From the NCBI GenBank assembly GCA_010909165.1, contig MU008181.1, positions 310,001-374,000 on the forward strand: a stretch of DNA of 64,000 nucleotides, read 5' to 3'. The notes beneath the pieces are model-generated. The model was not told the DNA's origin, did not search any database, and worked only from the letters and a program-made list of their open reading frames with translations. Both the position numbers and the translations under genes were made by a program. Positions 33,501 through 45,649 of this stretch are shown one piece after another. This DNA comes from Anthoceros angustus. Lineage: Eukaryota > Streptophyta > Anthocerotopsida > Anthocerotales > Anthocerotaceae. Position 1 is the first letter of the stretch; each line of letters starts with the position of its first letter.

Positions 33501-34420
33501 ATGCTCACCTCCATGCCAAGTGCGGTCCCGGACGGCGTGCAAAATGTCGAAAAACTCGGATCCCGTGATGAGGGCAACGGCCTCCTTGATGGCCATGCGC
33601 CGTCCGCGCACTTGCCGAGGCCTTCTTCAAGATAGACAACACACCCATCACCTCCGGGTAGCACGCTTTCATGTCCGCCTTGAAGGCCTTCCTCAAGAAC
33701 GATGAGCCCGGCGCATCTTGCCACACACCTTGACGCCGTCCATCCGGCGCCAAGGCGTGTGCAATTGTGGTCATGGGGCATGACACTTGCACGGCCAAAG
33801 ACCATGTACACGAGGTAGCCAAAGAACCGAGCACAGAGTCGAGGCCTGTTAGAATGAAAGGCCAGGGGCTATGATGAACACTCCACACACACGCGACTCA
33901 CCACACAATCGCTCATCCGAGATGGACTTCCCCTTGTGGTGCGGTGTCCACAGCCCCGGGGTTGTCCCTCGCCTCAAACACGCAGTTCATGAACATGGGA
34001 TTCGCTGCCGCCATGCCTCGGGCCGTGGCGAGTCGGCCTAAATCCTCTCCGCCTCGGCAAACTACCCCCATGCCGGGTTGCGATCGGACATGGAACCGTG
34101 GGAACACAGACTTCCCATCACAATGTTGCTTGAAGAGGTCGTCAGGCCCGCATTCGCTGCCACTCTACACACCCGCAAAGCGGTCGGAAAGTGGCCATGG
34201 CAGCGTATCTGGGCACTTCAATTCTTGAATGGCAAGGGCGGAGGTCTACCTTCAGACAATCCGCCTCTTACACGGTGATCTGCGCTCGTGGATGGGCTCC
34301 AGTGGTATTTGTGAGGCGAACCGGCGCATAGCGGAGTTGGCGGCATCGTGGGCCTCTTGCGCCACTTCCGTAAAGCGCCCGACGTCTCCCTCACAACGCG
34401 CGCTGCCCGCGGCGGGCGCT
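30525..34420. other. Right part of unit 1: conserved but unidentified
   Basis: 30525-31040 is C-rich low-complexity DNA upstream of the transposase. 31100-34420 is GC-rich with many 60-260-codon frames on both strands, all overlapping and in different phases. Minus-strand stretches such as 'SSFLRKAFKADMKACYPEVM' (33720-33655) look protein-like and recur in unit 2, but I cannot name a family. A second ORF of the same element, broken by indels, is the simplest reading. Confidence 0.45.
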
Positions 34421-37400
34421 CTTCCATTCTCCTTGGCCTTGTCAACCCGCCGCCCCGCCTTTCCATGTGGCCACGCTTGCTTATTAATTGACAACCCATA
34501 CAGCCGCCTTCTTTCGTGATTTGGGTCCGCTGGAACTCGCTTCCTGAGGTTCGCCGCTTTGATAGCCGCCCACTTCAAGGGAATGCCACACAAAGGTGAT
34601 TCCGACACGCTGCCTCCACAATTTTCATGCACCATTTTGAAGGTCGTGATGTAACGGTGGAATGTCTCGCCATGCCTTGCGGCCGGACCGCAGAAACCTT
34701 GGTCGGAGGAGGCTATTCCATGAGCCTCGCATGTGTCCACTGTGGCCCCTCCGCACTTATCCTATCGGCGGTGATGCCCCGCCCCGCCGCCTTCCCTATC
34801 CATGTCTCATTGCCTCCCGCTTGCACTACAGCCGCCTGCCGCCCGGCCACCCGCGACGCACCTCATATGAAAAGTGCTCAAGAGGTTAAGGGCTCTCCAT
34901 GTCCACAGGTGCACGGGTTCCGCATTCCACTCCACACCATCTCCTGCAGAGGATCCGCCGCAATACAAGCACATGCCACCGCCTATGCGATACATGTCCG
35001 GAGGTAATTTGTACACTTCAAGCCCGCCTCAGACGCCATGTCCTCGCCACTTGCATGTCCTACACAAAACATTTGTCGTCATCAAGAATCGCTGTGTGTT
35101 CACATTCGTGACGGTCGGCCGACGCTCACTTACCCCCACAAGAATGCTATGAGGAGCGGTGGCACCTCCGTGCAACATTGCGCATCGCGTGGTCCGGGGA
35201 CATAGTAGTCGTTGTCGCCTCCTGCCTACCCCCATATGCGGCCCTACCCAGCCACCCGCCTCCTCCCCTGGAAGGCCTCCGGGACGTGGCTCCTATGTCA
35301 TCGCCTCCCGACCTCATTTTCCTCACCGCAAGTTCCACACCCTAACGAAAGTCACGTCTCTCATGGTGGGCATGAATGCGGCAAGGAATGTATGTGCCAA
35401 GGGTTCTGGTATCCAACTCACTACCGTCCCGCAGCTCCAACATGTACCTCTTGTATGTGAAGCCCCACTTCTCCTTCGCGCGCCTCCGGCGTTCGCTCAC
35501 ACCCACCCACCCACCAACCACGCCTGCTATGTCCGCACGGCCCGGCCGGAAGTTCCAGCCGCATTGTGAAGCACATTGCGGCAAATCCCTTCACATGACA
35601 TCCAAGATCCACCTTACCCGATTGTGCACCGATGGCCCCGAATGAAGTTCCTCCTGCCTTCTACCGGTTCAGTCCTCCTCAACTAGGTTGTGCTCGCAGC
35701 AAATCGACCGAATCCGGGGTGCCCCAAACCACGCACCGCCTCCAGACGCCTTGTAGATTGTTCCCCGCTTGTTGTCCTCCAAGACCGCCCACGTTATGTA
35801 GTGCCCCATCTATGGCCGCGTGCACTCAAGTGGAACATGTACATCTTGTCGACTGCAAAGACAACACTCGCACTGCTAGCTTGTCGTGCCTGTGCCGCGG
35901 CTATCGACTCCGACCACCATGTGCTCCAAGTTCCGACACTCACCATGTGCCATGTACATCTGTTCTGTGTATTGCACCACCAATGCGCACGCGACTCATT
36001 TCCATGGCCTCCTACCGCATGGCTCGCAATGCGCCACCGCCTGGCACGAGCACTCACTGCCCGCAGGTCGCCTCGCACAATCCTCACTCACACCCCGCGT
36101 GATGGTCACATTTTGTAGGATGAGGTTGACGCCTTCTATTGTTCTCTGACCAGGTGCGCCTCTCCATCCGGCACCGCGTGCCACCTCCTCAACGTCGCGG
36201 TGACATCCCGCTCGCGAGCCCTTTCAATGTCCGGCCCCGCCTCCTCCGCCTCCGCGATGTTCCTCAAAGTCTCCACTCAAAGGGCAGCGCCGACTGCCTC
36301 TTCCTCTCCCCCGCCGCCTGCTTTCGAGTGAGGGCTCGTGATCGCCTCCACCTCCGACACTTCGCCTCCCTTCCTCCATCGGATCCCCCTCCTGCCCCTT
36401 CCGCGCCTCGGCCCCTCCATCTCCCCTTGCAAGACGCCCCATCTCCCCTCCGCCCGCCCACCCCATACGGCCTCACCAAGACCCTCCGCCTCCCGCCATC
36501 CTCTCATTGCCTGCCCTGCCCGCCTCCGCCTCACTGCCCGCCCGCCCTCCGCCTGCCCTCCCTCCCGGTCTCAGACACGCCCGCCTCCCTTCCTCCCACC
36601 CGCGCGCCCACGGCCCGCCCACCCGCCTCCACTCGACGGATGGCGCCACGGCCCGCCCTCCGCCTTCCTCGCCCGCCCCGCCTGCCCTCCGCCTGCCCTC
36701 CTACTCGCCCGCCTCCGCCTCCCACTCCGCCTCCTCCTCCCTCCTCCGCGCCCGCCTCCCCCCGCCCGCTCCGCCCCTCCATCCAACCCCATCGTCCGGC
36801 CCCCCTGCTCACGCCGCCATCCACCCGCGCCTGCTATCACCCTCATCTCCTCCTTCCCGACACCGCCTTCGCCTCATCGCTACCGGACCCGCGCCATCAA
36901 TCCGACCATCGCCTCGAACCCAACCCCGCCTGCTCTCCGCCGCCCCCATGATCACGCAGTGTTTCGCGACTGGCCTATCCTCACCAACCGCCTCGCTATG
37001 CGTGGTCTCCCGAGGTCGATTCACTACTTGAGCTGGTCGGGTTCAAGACCGAGCACGCCACTTGTTCCATCTATCGACAATGCGTCCTCATCTCCCCGTA
37101 TGTCGAATAATTCCGCTTTCACGCCACCGACAATTTTCATGAAATGAACGCTCATGTGCCTTATTCACTTGCGAACGCTTTGCTTTTACGCCCATGCCTA
37201 AGGACATTCATGCCTTGCTTCTTTCCACAAATCCACGATACAATGTTTCAAAGAAATACCGACCCCACCATTATTCCTACGCCTTTCCACCCCACAACTC
37301 TACGGTGATAGGCCACCGGTGTGTGCACGCTGAAGAGAAACACGAGACTCTTTGTAGCAAGCCCTACACTGGAATTTCGGCTCATATCGCGCAGGCTCGA

Positions 37401-40332
37401 GGATGACGTGAGCGCAAAGCCTCTTCGCAAAGAAGCTCACCTTTTGTCCACGACAAGACATACGCATTGGGTCAAGGAGAAACGGCAACCGACATTGCTG
37501 CATCGGCCCCCCTCGCCGACCGCTGGCAATTGTCATTCGCCCCCGCCGATCCGCATGCCATCGCCAACATGCCCATGTAGTCCCGCCCGTCCACACATCT
37601 AAGCGGAACTGTCGTCGGCCCATACGATGCACCGAGTGTCACATCCCCACTCCACCCAGCCCACCCATCGCCTTTGCGCGCATGCTCCTTTCGTCAGAGG
37701 ATGCATGGCACCGCAGCCCAGCAGGTGCATCGTGTCCACCACCGCGTGATGGTACACGTGGTCGCCGCGATCGAACCCACCCACGCACACCGGTCGACCA
37801 TCGCCACCAAGCAAAAGATGACTCGCTGCATCCGCCTCACCCCACCACCATTGCGACTCTTCAACGCGGCGCCAACTCCATCGCCTTCGCATCCCCTTCT
37901 CCTTCCGTGTTGGACCCGCCCCAACCCACCAATCCGTGGGAGGCTCCTTGTTCTTCGCAGCCTCAATTCAAATGTGTCCATGTGCTGAAATAGATACCCT
38001 CGGTGCATGTGCCGCAACCCCGTCCACAACTGCATTGCCCACCTCTCATCCGGAGCATCCTCCACTGCATGGTTCCATCCTGCACGCACTAAAACCACCC
38101 ACGAGTCCAAGCCCGCAGCCCTTGTCTCCTCCGCCAAGACATGCGCCACCATGTCCCTCCCATCCGCTTATGCGACGCGAATGTCGTCCGGCAAGCGCTC
38201 GCGAACACCGGCATGGACGGCGATGATGTCGACGCCTCTACCCGCCGCCATCGGGAACGCGCCCGCCGCCATCGCCGCCCACGCCTCGTGTCCTCGCTCG
38301 CTCCGCCCCAACGGATCCGCTACCGCCTGTGGCCCCATCCCGCAAAACAACCGCATCGAGCCACCGCCGCCTTCTGCTCCATGCTCAATGACCGCCCCCA
38401 TCCTCCTTTCCTTAGCCTTTGCCCGACCCCAACCCCAACCCCATTGCTCACGCCCGCCTCTGTGTCTTGCAGCGGACCGGACCGATTGAAGTTCTAATGT
38501 CCCTTCACCCAGTGGTTTCGCCGATTTGTCGGCCGCTCCGGAACGGTGGTCTGCTTCGCCCGATGACCCGCCATGGCTCCACGATTTCCACAACTCGGAT
38601 CGCCCCAGAGAATGGAGTTCCTCCAGCGGCGCGCATGGACTCTTCCCTTCCGCTTGAAATTGAATAAGGGGCATCGCGATTTTCGGAGGCACCCAGAGGC
38701 GCGATGTCATTGCTCCTCCGCCACACTTTAAGATTCCCGCACGCGCCGCCACGTTGTCCTTCTCGACCGCAGCTGGTGCATTAATTCGCCTCCTTTGTGT
38801 GCACAAGCTACCTCCTTCGCCCCACATACTCACAATTAACACCGCAGCAATGAACACGCAACTTCTCATCAATAATTACCAATGGGATGGCATTTCGAAA
38901 CATGTAGTCCACAATCCCAACATCAACACATCACACAACGACTTGGCCACCTCTCTACAACGGCTCGGCAATCTACGCTAGGCCATGCCATAAACCGTGT
39001 TGTGAGAAATGGCGGTACACTCGCGACATAGTGTCCTCGAGTCATACAATGGAAGGAGCAATGTCCCGACGTCATGGCTGTGGGAGCTGTCCTCCGTCAT
39101 CAATGGTACTTCAAACACCACAGGCGCCTCACCAAAGAACACGCGTCCGTAATGAAGGTGTGCGCCTCGTCTCGCAAAGACAACCTACGACCGTCGCGAA
39201 CATGGTCTTCACTGTGTGCATGCCTCAAAGGTCGTCCTGCTCGAAGTTATCTGTACATCCTTGAGCACCGGAGAAAAGAACCGACCACCTCCAAAGATAA
39301 CGTGTTCACAATGGGCATCACCGAAAGGCCCAAGCTGCACCACAAGTCCGAACCTGCCCCCAAGCCCCAACATGCAAGCACTTTTAAACAAGACCTCCTG
39401 CTAGCCTCTCCGACCATGCTCACCTCCATGCCAAGTCAAGGGTCCCGGACGGCGCAAAATGTCGAAAAACTCCGGATCCCCAGCCGTGATGAGGGCAACT
39501 CCTTGATGGCCGCCGCCGGGTCCGCACTTGCCCATGAGGCCTTCTTCAAAGATAGACAACACACCCATCACCTCCGGGTAGCACGCTTTCCGCCTTGAAG
39601 GCCTTCCTCAAGAACGATGAGCCCCGATCTTGCCACACCTTCGCACGCCGCCCATCCGGCCGCCAAGGGCGTGTGCAATTGTGGCCACGGCCATGGGGCA
39701 TGACACTTGCACGGCCAAAGACCATGTACACGAGGTAGCCAAAGAACCGAGCCGTGAGTCGAGGCTGCGTGTTAGAATGAAAGGCCCGCAGCTATGATGA
39801 ACACTCCACACACGCGACTCACCACACAATCGCCATCCGCGAGATGGACTTCCCTTTTGATGTGGTGCGGTCCCCGAGCCCCGGGGTTGTCCTCGCCTCA
39901 AACACGCAGCTTCATGAACATGGGATTCTCGCTGCCGCCATGCCTCGCCCGCGTAGTCGGCCCCTCGCCAACCGTCTCCGCCTGCAACTACCCCCATGCC
40001 GGGTTGCGATCGACATGGAACTGGGAACAGACTTCCCATCACAATGTTGCTTGAAGAGGTCGACAGGCCTGATTCGCTGCCGCCCTCTACCACACCAAAA
40101 CAGAAAGTGGCCATGGCCAGATCGGGCACTTCAATTCCGAATGGCAAGAGAGGTCCTACCTTCAGACAATCCGCCTCTTACACAGGCGTCATTCGTGGAT
40201 GGGCTCCAGAGTGGTATTTGTGAGGCGAACCGGCGCAGCGGAGTTGGCGGCATCGTGGGCCTCTTGCGCCACTTCCGTGTAAACCGCCGACGCCTCTCAC
40301 AAACCGTTACGCTCGCCGCCGGGCGATGACGC
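34421..40332. repeat. 6-kb direct repeat, unit 2
   Basis: Second copy of 28327-34420, slightly shorter because it has lost many short segments relative to unit 1, while retaining some that unit 1 lacks. It joins unit 1 without spacer near 'cttccattct', and the same string occurs again at its right end ('gccttccattct', about 40331). This suggests a head-to-tail tandem duplication. Confidence 0.88.
35240..36500 (-). pseudogene. Integrase-core transposase, frameshifted, copy 2
   Basis: Same order as copy 1: 'NLILQNVTIT' (about 36130), 'SASVVFAVDKMYMFHL' (about 35885-35835; here the segment before the first catalytic region is better preserved), 'CAHNQ'-equivalent ending in CAC AAT CGG before a GTAAG donor (about 35613), and 'KEKWGFTYKRYMLEL' (about 35480-35435). 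The stretch that should read RIEHFW, including the catalytic Glu, is deleted. The second half of 'WHIHSLHAAF' is also eroded. It is clearly a pseudogene. Confidence 0.72.
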
Positions 40333-42060
40333 CTTCCATTCTGATCGTGCAGCGCAGCAACTCCTCCTCATCAACAGAGTGGCGGAGGTTGGTTGTGGCC
40401 CATGTCTCCAGCAAGTCCTCAGGCTCTATGGCCCCTAGATCGAGGGCCGGGTCTACGTCTTCCAACAGCTTCAGGAGCCTCGCCGCGGGCGCGATGCGAT
40501 CGATGAAGCCTTCTCGCCCCGACATCGTAAAGCTCCAACCCCGGACGCCACCACGCGCAACCCCCTCCGTGTCTATCCTGTCCTGCCGCCTTCTCCATAA
40601 TCGAGTGCACTTGGTCAACACCGCAGCTGGTCCGGATTCCCCATCCTGCACTCTCTCTCGCGCGCCGCAGGATGTCGAAAACATTCTTGGCCTCACGCGC
40701 TGCGCATTCCGTTCACATGGGAGATGGTGGCGGCTTTCTTCGACCTCCGTGAGGACGGAAGCGCCATGCCGCAACCGCTCGTATGTTTGAATCGACGCCG
40801 ATGGCGGGATGGCTGCGCTGCTCACCGCGGATGCTCCAATAGCGGCGATCCATCTCGAGCGGCGCCGGGCGCCCTCCTTTCATCTCGGAATCGTCAATGA
40901 CTACGAAGGCCCCACTGCGGTGCACTGTGCCGGTCGAGCGATAGCGCCAAGCCACTTGGTCGTCGGATCTCGGTCAACCCAGATCGAGTCTGTCCACCAC
41001 GTGCACGTCATCTCCGTCAATCCGCTTCCCGCCGCCGCTCCTTCCTCCTCTTCCAAGACCGCTTTTCTCGGTAGTTACGGACCATGCGGCGCATCTCGGG
41101 ATACGGATCCCGGACATACAAAAGCGCACCTTGCAAAACGTTAGCGCGCTGCGGTGATGCGAGCGAAAGGGCGGGTCGCAGAGGGCTGCGATGGCGTGAC
41201 TGCGCACCTTCGTTGCGCTCGATGAAACAACAGGCCCAAATTGCGGGAAGGCGGAAGAGGGGCGCCACCCGGTCCACAGTCGGCGGCCACGGTCCTTCAA
41301 ACTCGTCATACCTCGCTCCCACGGGCATGGCGGTGACGTGCAACTCCACCACATGCTGCGGCAATCCTCCGACAAAGCGCCTCCCCATCGCCTCGGTCCT
41401 AAGTGGATGGCCTCGTAAATGCGATTCTGCGGGCGTAATAGAGAGCTTCTTCATGCACCGGCCCTGCGCCGCCAGACGCCGCCCTCTGCCGTCTCAGAAC
41501 CATAATCGGGTGATTGCGTGTGTGAGGGGATGTTTCCCCGCCGCGCCCGCAGTTCCGGCGTGGAGGAACGTGCACCCCCCTCACCCCCGGAAGGTACACT
41601 CGGCTGTTGCGTCGCCGATCACGCAATGCACTTCGGCCAAGGGTCCGCCGATGGCGGTGTCACACACACCGGAGGGCCTTGCGGATTGCCTCGCGCCTTT
41701 GAATTCTAGCAGCGCGTGGGAGGCTTGGAACGCGATGAGGCCGACCTTGGCGTTGGGGATTTGGGAAGACATTTGCATCCTCGTCGTGAGTTCACCCAAT
41801 CTCCGAGAATATCACCGCCATCGCGGCATGACGGCGCTCGGCCTCTCCTCGCGCCATGTTTTCACTTGGATTGGTGCGAGTCCACAAAAATGGGTGTGCC
41901 TTGGTCACGGCCTCCGCCCGCGATTTCCAGTCAAGGGTGGGAGATGGGGCGAGGCGGCGTGTCCGCGATGGCGAACCACCGGCCGATCTGCGGGAAGATA
42001 CGGCGCCGTCTCCCGTCTTCCGCTCTTTCGCATGACAAGAGCGGAGGTTCATTATTTCGT
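40307..42060 (-). pseudogene. Unidentified coding-like region, several frames
   Basis: Outside the 6-kb repeats, minus-strand frames at 41792-42052, 41581-41799, 41017-41454 and 40307-40825 have protein-like composition and follow one another with frame changes. Quotable parts: 'RRHAAMAVIFSEIG', 'NAKVGLIAFQASHALLEFKG', 'VVELHVTAMPVGARYDEFEG', 'LQGALLYVRDPYPEMRRMVR' and 'EDVDPALDLGAIEPEDLLET'. I do not recognise the family. The region may be a broken gene of about 550 codons, or the 5' part of the element whose other half was duplicated at 28-40 kb. No catalytic motif is visible. Confidence 0.45.
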
Positions 42061-42690
42061 GGAGTCGTGCCCCAAACGCCTCAAACCCCGCTTAGGATTA
42101 AGAAATGCCCGCCTTTACATGTACGGAAACACGACATTCATTACATCGGAAGACGGAGATGGCGCGCGGCGTGCGCCGTCTCCATGCACCTCGTCGGATG
42201 GCGCATTGTTTAAGGCGAGATGGTGGAGATGAGGACATCTTTGCTTAAACGCCTTCTAGAAGACGCGTTGTTTATGTTTAGTATTCGTGCGGAGGGGCCG
42301 GACGAGGCCGTGGACAAGAATGCGGCCCGCGGCGCTTGGGAAGGCGGTCGCATCTTCAGCAGGGCCATGGTCTGCACCGGTGGCGGTCGTGAGCAGGCGG
42401 TTGCAGCCTCGCCTACAAAACATCTCCTCACGGAAGGGGATTCCGACATGACCAAGGACGTGTGTTCCTCGTAGCAATTTTGCGGTTTTGTCAAATCACT
42501 TCCTCCATGTTTCTGACCCCAACCCAAGCATATATAGTGAATTTGTCCCTGGCATTTCCGAACCTGAATGGATGGCGGAATAACAGATGGATATTGAGTA
42601 TGAGGTTTTTTTGTTCACACATGGCTAGTAGGAAAAGGGTTTTGGGCCAAAGTATAAGGTCCAAAAAAGGATGGAACATAATGCATAATG
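42061..42690. other. Intergenic, no gene seen
   Basis: GC content falls through this segment. Frames are short and without motifs. Confidence 0.5.
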
Positions 42691-42925
42691 TTTCAATTTT
42701 CAAAGGCCAAGGAAGATAGTGGTCCATATAGTACAGAGGACTTTACAACCTTGGCCTTTGGGATATTTGAAAGGAGGAAACATCATGCATGGTGTGTCCA
42801 TGCCAAAGGCCAAGGAAGGCGAGGCATATACTACAAAGGACATGTCATCCTTGGCATTTGGGATTTGTCACAAACGAAACATCATGCATGTTGTTTCAAC
42901 CACCAAAGGCCAAGGAAGTTAGTGC
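42690..42925. repeat. About 101-bp tandem repeat, 2.3 copies
   Basis: Units carry 'caaaggccaaggaag' (42701, 42804, 42904), 'ccttggcatttgggat' and 'aaacatcatgcatg'. Divergence between units is moderate. Noncoding. Confidence 0.8.
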
Positions 42926-43139
42926 TACATATACGCAGTAGGCTTGGTCTTCCCATATGTGTGTGTGGTTGGATGGCAAGATGTAAAGGTAAAACATCTT
43001 TAGGGTTTAGCGAAGGGGCGTTGGCGTGTTAGAGCATGTGCACATATGCATGTAATCCGCATATATAGACATAAATATTACATATGTCTTGTTCCTTGGA
43101 CATTGGCCTATAGTAGGATTGATAGGACATGCTAGCATC

Positions 43140-44320
43140 CTTGAAAGGTTGGTATATAATATATGGATATATATGTAGGAGAAAGTTGAAAACTAAGCAT
43201 CTTTGCGCAGATGTGCTCAGTTTTTCTTCCTCTATCCCTTGCAAAGCAAATTTTCCATGCATCGTCGATAAAGTTTCTTGGCATATGCCTAAGGATCTTT
43301 GTCGGTAGCAATGGAAAAGCTTCTTATTTTTGTTTCCCTTTTCTATGTATCGCGAAAGGGTTTTCCTTTATATGCATCAATGAAAAGGGTCCTTGCACTT
43401 TGGTACAAGTGATGATAATGTCTTCGCCTTGGAAAAGAGGTATATTATGTTCTCTATATATGAAAACACCGTATACGCATGATATGTGAGAAGTTGTGTC
43501 TCTAGTTTTGCCTTCTTCTATCCTTCGTCGATGGCAAGTTTCCATGCATCATGAACAAAGTTCCTTGGGGCATGGGGAATGAACTTGTCCATGATGCATG
43601 CGAAAGCATATGGTTTTTGCCCTTTTCGCGGCTTCGAGGAAAATGGTCCTTGGCCTTTGGTAGAAGTGAATGGTAATGTCTTCATCTTAGAACTAAGGTA
43701 TATTATGTATGTCTATATATGCAAGAATAACACCGTTAACGTGCATGATAGGATAGAAGTTGTGTTGTGGGTTTTTGCCTTTTGTGCTCGCTTTTTTTCC
43801 ATGCATCCGAGTTCCTTGGCCTATGGCGAAGCTTCCAGTGCATTGAAAAGTTCCTTTCCATATGTTACCTTTTGTATGCTTGCATCTTTCCCGACATGTG
43901 GGAAAAGGCTCCTTGGCCTTTGGCACATGTGACAATGAATGTATTCTGTTGAACCGAGGTATATCATGTATGTCTATATATGTGCGGGAATAACAACGTA
44001 AACGCATGACATGGGGCGGTTTTGTTTTGGTTTTGTCCTTGTAATCTTCGCTGTGGCAATTCTTTGAATGCATCCTCCAAAAGTTGTGGCCCATGGGGAT
44101 TGATTTTTCCACGATGCGTAAATTTCCTTATGTTTTTCCCTCTATGCTTGGCCTATGTGTATGCTTGGCCAATGGAATTGTCTCTACATGCATCATCGAA
44201 AAGGGTCCTTGCCTATGGTACAAGTCATTGTTCATGACCGGTCTTTGAAAATAGTTATATCATACATGGCTATATATGTAGGAATAACGTGGAAAACAAA
44301 CAAGGTGCTTGCGGTTGGTA
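43140..44320. repeat. About 260-300-bp tandem repeat, five degenerate copies
   Basis: The anchor 'aggtatattatgtatgtcta' with 'tatatg' recurs at about 43150, 43440, 43697, 43960 and 44265. It is accompanied by 'aataacaccgttaacg', 'catgcatcatgaacaaag' and 'ttccttggcctttgg' blocks. The 'cttggcctttgg' string is shared with the smaller array at 42690-42925, so both belong to one satellite family. Spacings are about 257, 263, 290 and 305 bp. Confidence 0.8.
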
Positions 44321-44399
44321 TCGATTTTTCCTCCGCATCGTGGGCATCATTGGCCACATGGCGGATGACGTTTTGCATGATGCATGCCATACGTTGTCT

Positions 44400-45270
44400 G
44401 CATGACGCACTGATCTCAAGGTTGTGGAGTCCGAGGCACAAACGCCGAAGGCAGCGGTCAAACTGTCCGTCACGCGATCCAGCGCGGCGGTGAACGTTGG
44501 GAAGCCATCCGAACTTGCCGTGATGGGCGGAACGAATGGCCATAACGAGGAAGAGCGGCAGAAGCGCCGGCGAAGAATGGCGGAGGCGCGAGAGGCGATG
44601 GAAGCGGCGGACGGCGGGTGCCGACGGTGGTGGCGCGCGCCACCACCGGTGTTGTGGCGTGTGGAGGTGATATTGCGTGCGATGGACACCTCCCGATTTT
44701 CTTACGGGTGTAGGGTGTGAACGTGGACGACGAACACACCGCAAGTGTGATGGATGGAGAGGAAGGAGTGCAGTGCGCGTGCTCCTCGGCGATGGCGATG
44801 GGCGGCGGTGGGCAATCGCTTTTCCGCATGCGCCTCCTTGGAAGAAGCGGAGTTTGCATCGCGAGTGGCTAGTGGAAACGCGGAAGAGCGTGGTGCGGAA
44901 TCTGAAGGTAAAACATACAGTGCAGCTTAACGATCACAACACACGAGCGAAGGGACGGTTGTCGTCCGGACGCAGTCTGGTGATGCGAGGAGGTGAAGCT
45001 CCGTGACAAAGGTCGGGAAGACGGGTGGTGGAGCGGGATGGCCGTCGGGCGGGGAAGGTGTCGTGGAGGCGGTGTCCATGGATGGCGGGCGATGCGTTGG
45101 CACTTTCGGTATGAGAGGTGCGACGGATGAGGAAGGGGTCTACGAGGAGCTACGTTTTCTTTGTCGCTTTTTACTTGCTATGCGATCCGCATTATGGCGG
45201 TGCCATCTTTGTACAATTGTGGCATTAGTAGTAGTGGTGGCAACTGCGCTGTGTTTGCGTGGACGGTGAC
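44400..45270 (+). other. Weak coding-like frames, unidentified
   Basis: Plus-strand frames 44424-44720 ('EEERQKRRRRMAEAREAM') and 45003-45269, which ends in a hydrophobic segment 'CTIVALVVVVATALCL', have some protein character. The opposite strand is equally open. I cannot assign either to a family, and composition alone could explain them. Confidence 0.25.
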
Positions 45271-45649
45271 CCGGAAAAAGTATGTTTATGTAATTGATGA
45301 GAGAACCGAATATTGAGTTTAAACAAGTGAACATTTTGGCGCTCCAGTACACCGACTGCGAATGTCGTGGGAAGAGGAAAGGAGTTGGCGATTCGCCTAC
45401 AAACGAAATGTAGGCCAAAGGGTTGAGAAGGGCGGGGCGTCCGTGTCATGGTTGTTCAGCGGTTGAGCAGGCGGGTGGACAAATGGAGTCCATGACATGT
45501 GGCGAGACCGCGCCACGAGAGCTGCAACTCCCATTCCGGAAGTGCATGCAAGCTTTGAGGAGGCGAACATGGGCGGCCGCTGCCCAGGCAAGGCAAAGAG
45601 GCCGTGGCCGTAAACACCTCAGCCGGCCAGTGCGGCATTTGCAATATTG

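Larger units (their letters stand above)
28327..34420. repeat. 6-kb direct repeat, unit 1
   Basis: Almost every block of this segment recurs in the same order and orientation at 34421-40332. Anchors: 'cttgcttattaattgacaac' (about 28386 and 34477), 'ggaggtaatttgtacacttc' (about 28930 and 35000), 'ccatgtgctgaaatagatac' (about 32060 and 37977), and 'gtatttgtgaggcgaaccgg' near both ends. The copies differ mainly by many 1-10 base indels in GC-rich triplets rather than by substitutions. Each unit holds a broken integrase-core gene on the minus strand and about 3 kb of conserved but unidentified sequence to its right. Confidence 0.9.

Noticed and set aside
28327-42460. Endogenous giant-virus or other viral insertion
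   Set aside because: High GC and odd frames suggested it, but I see no capsid, polymerase or packaging-ATPase motif; the one identifiable gene is a transposase of the integrase-core type.
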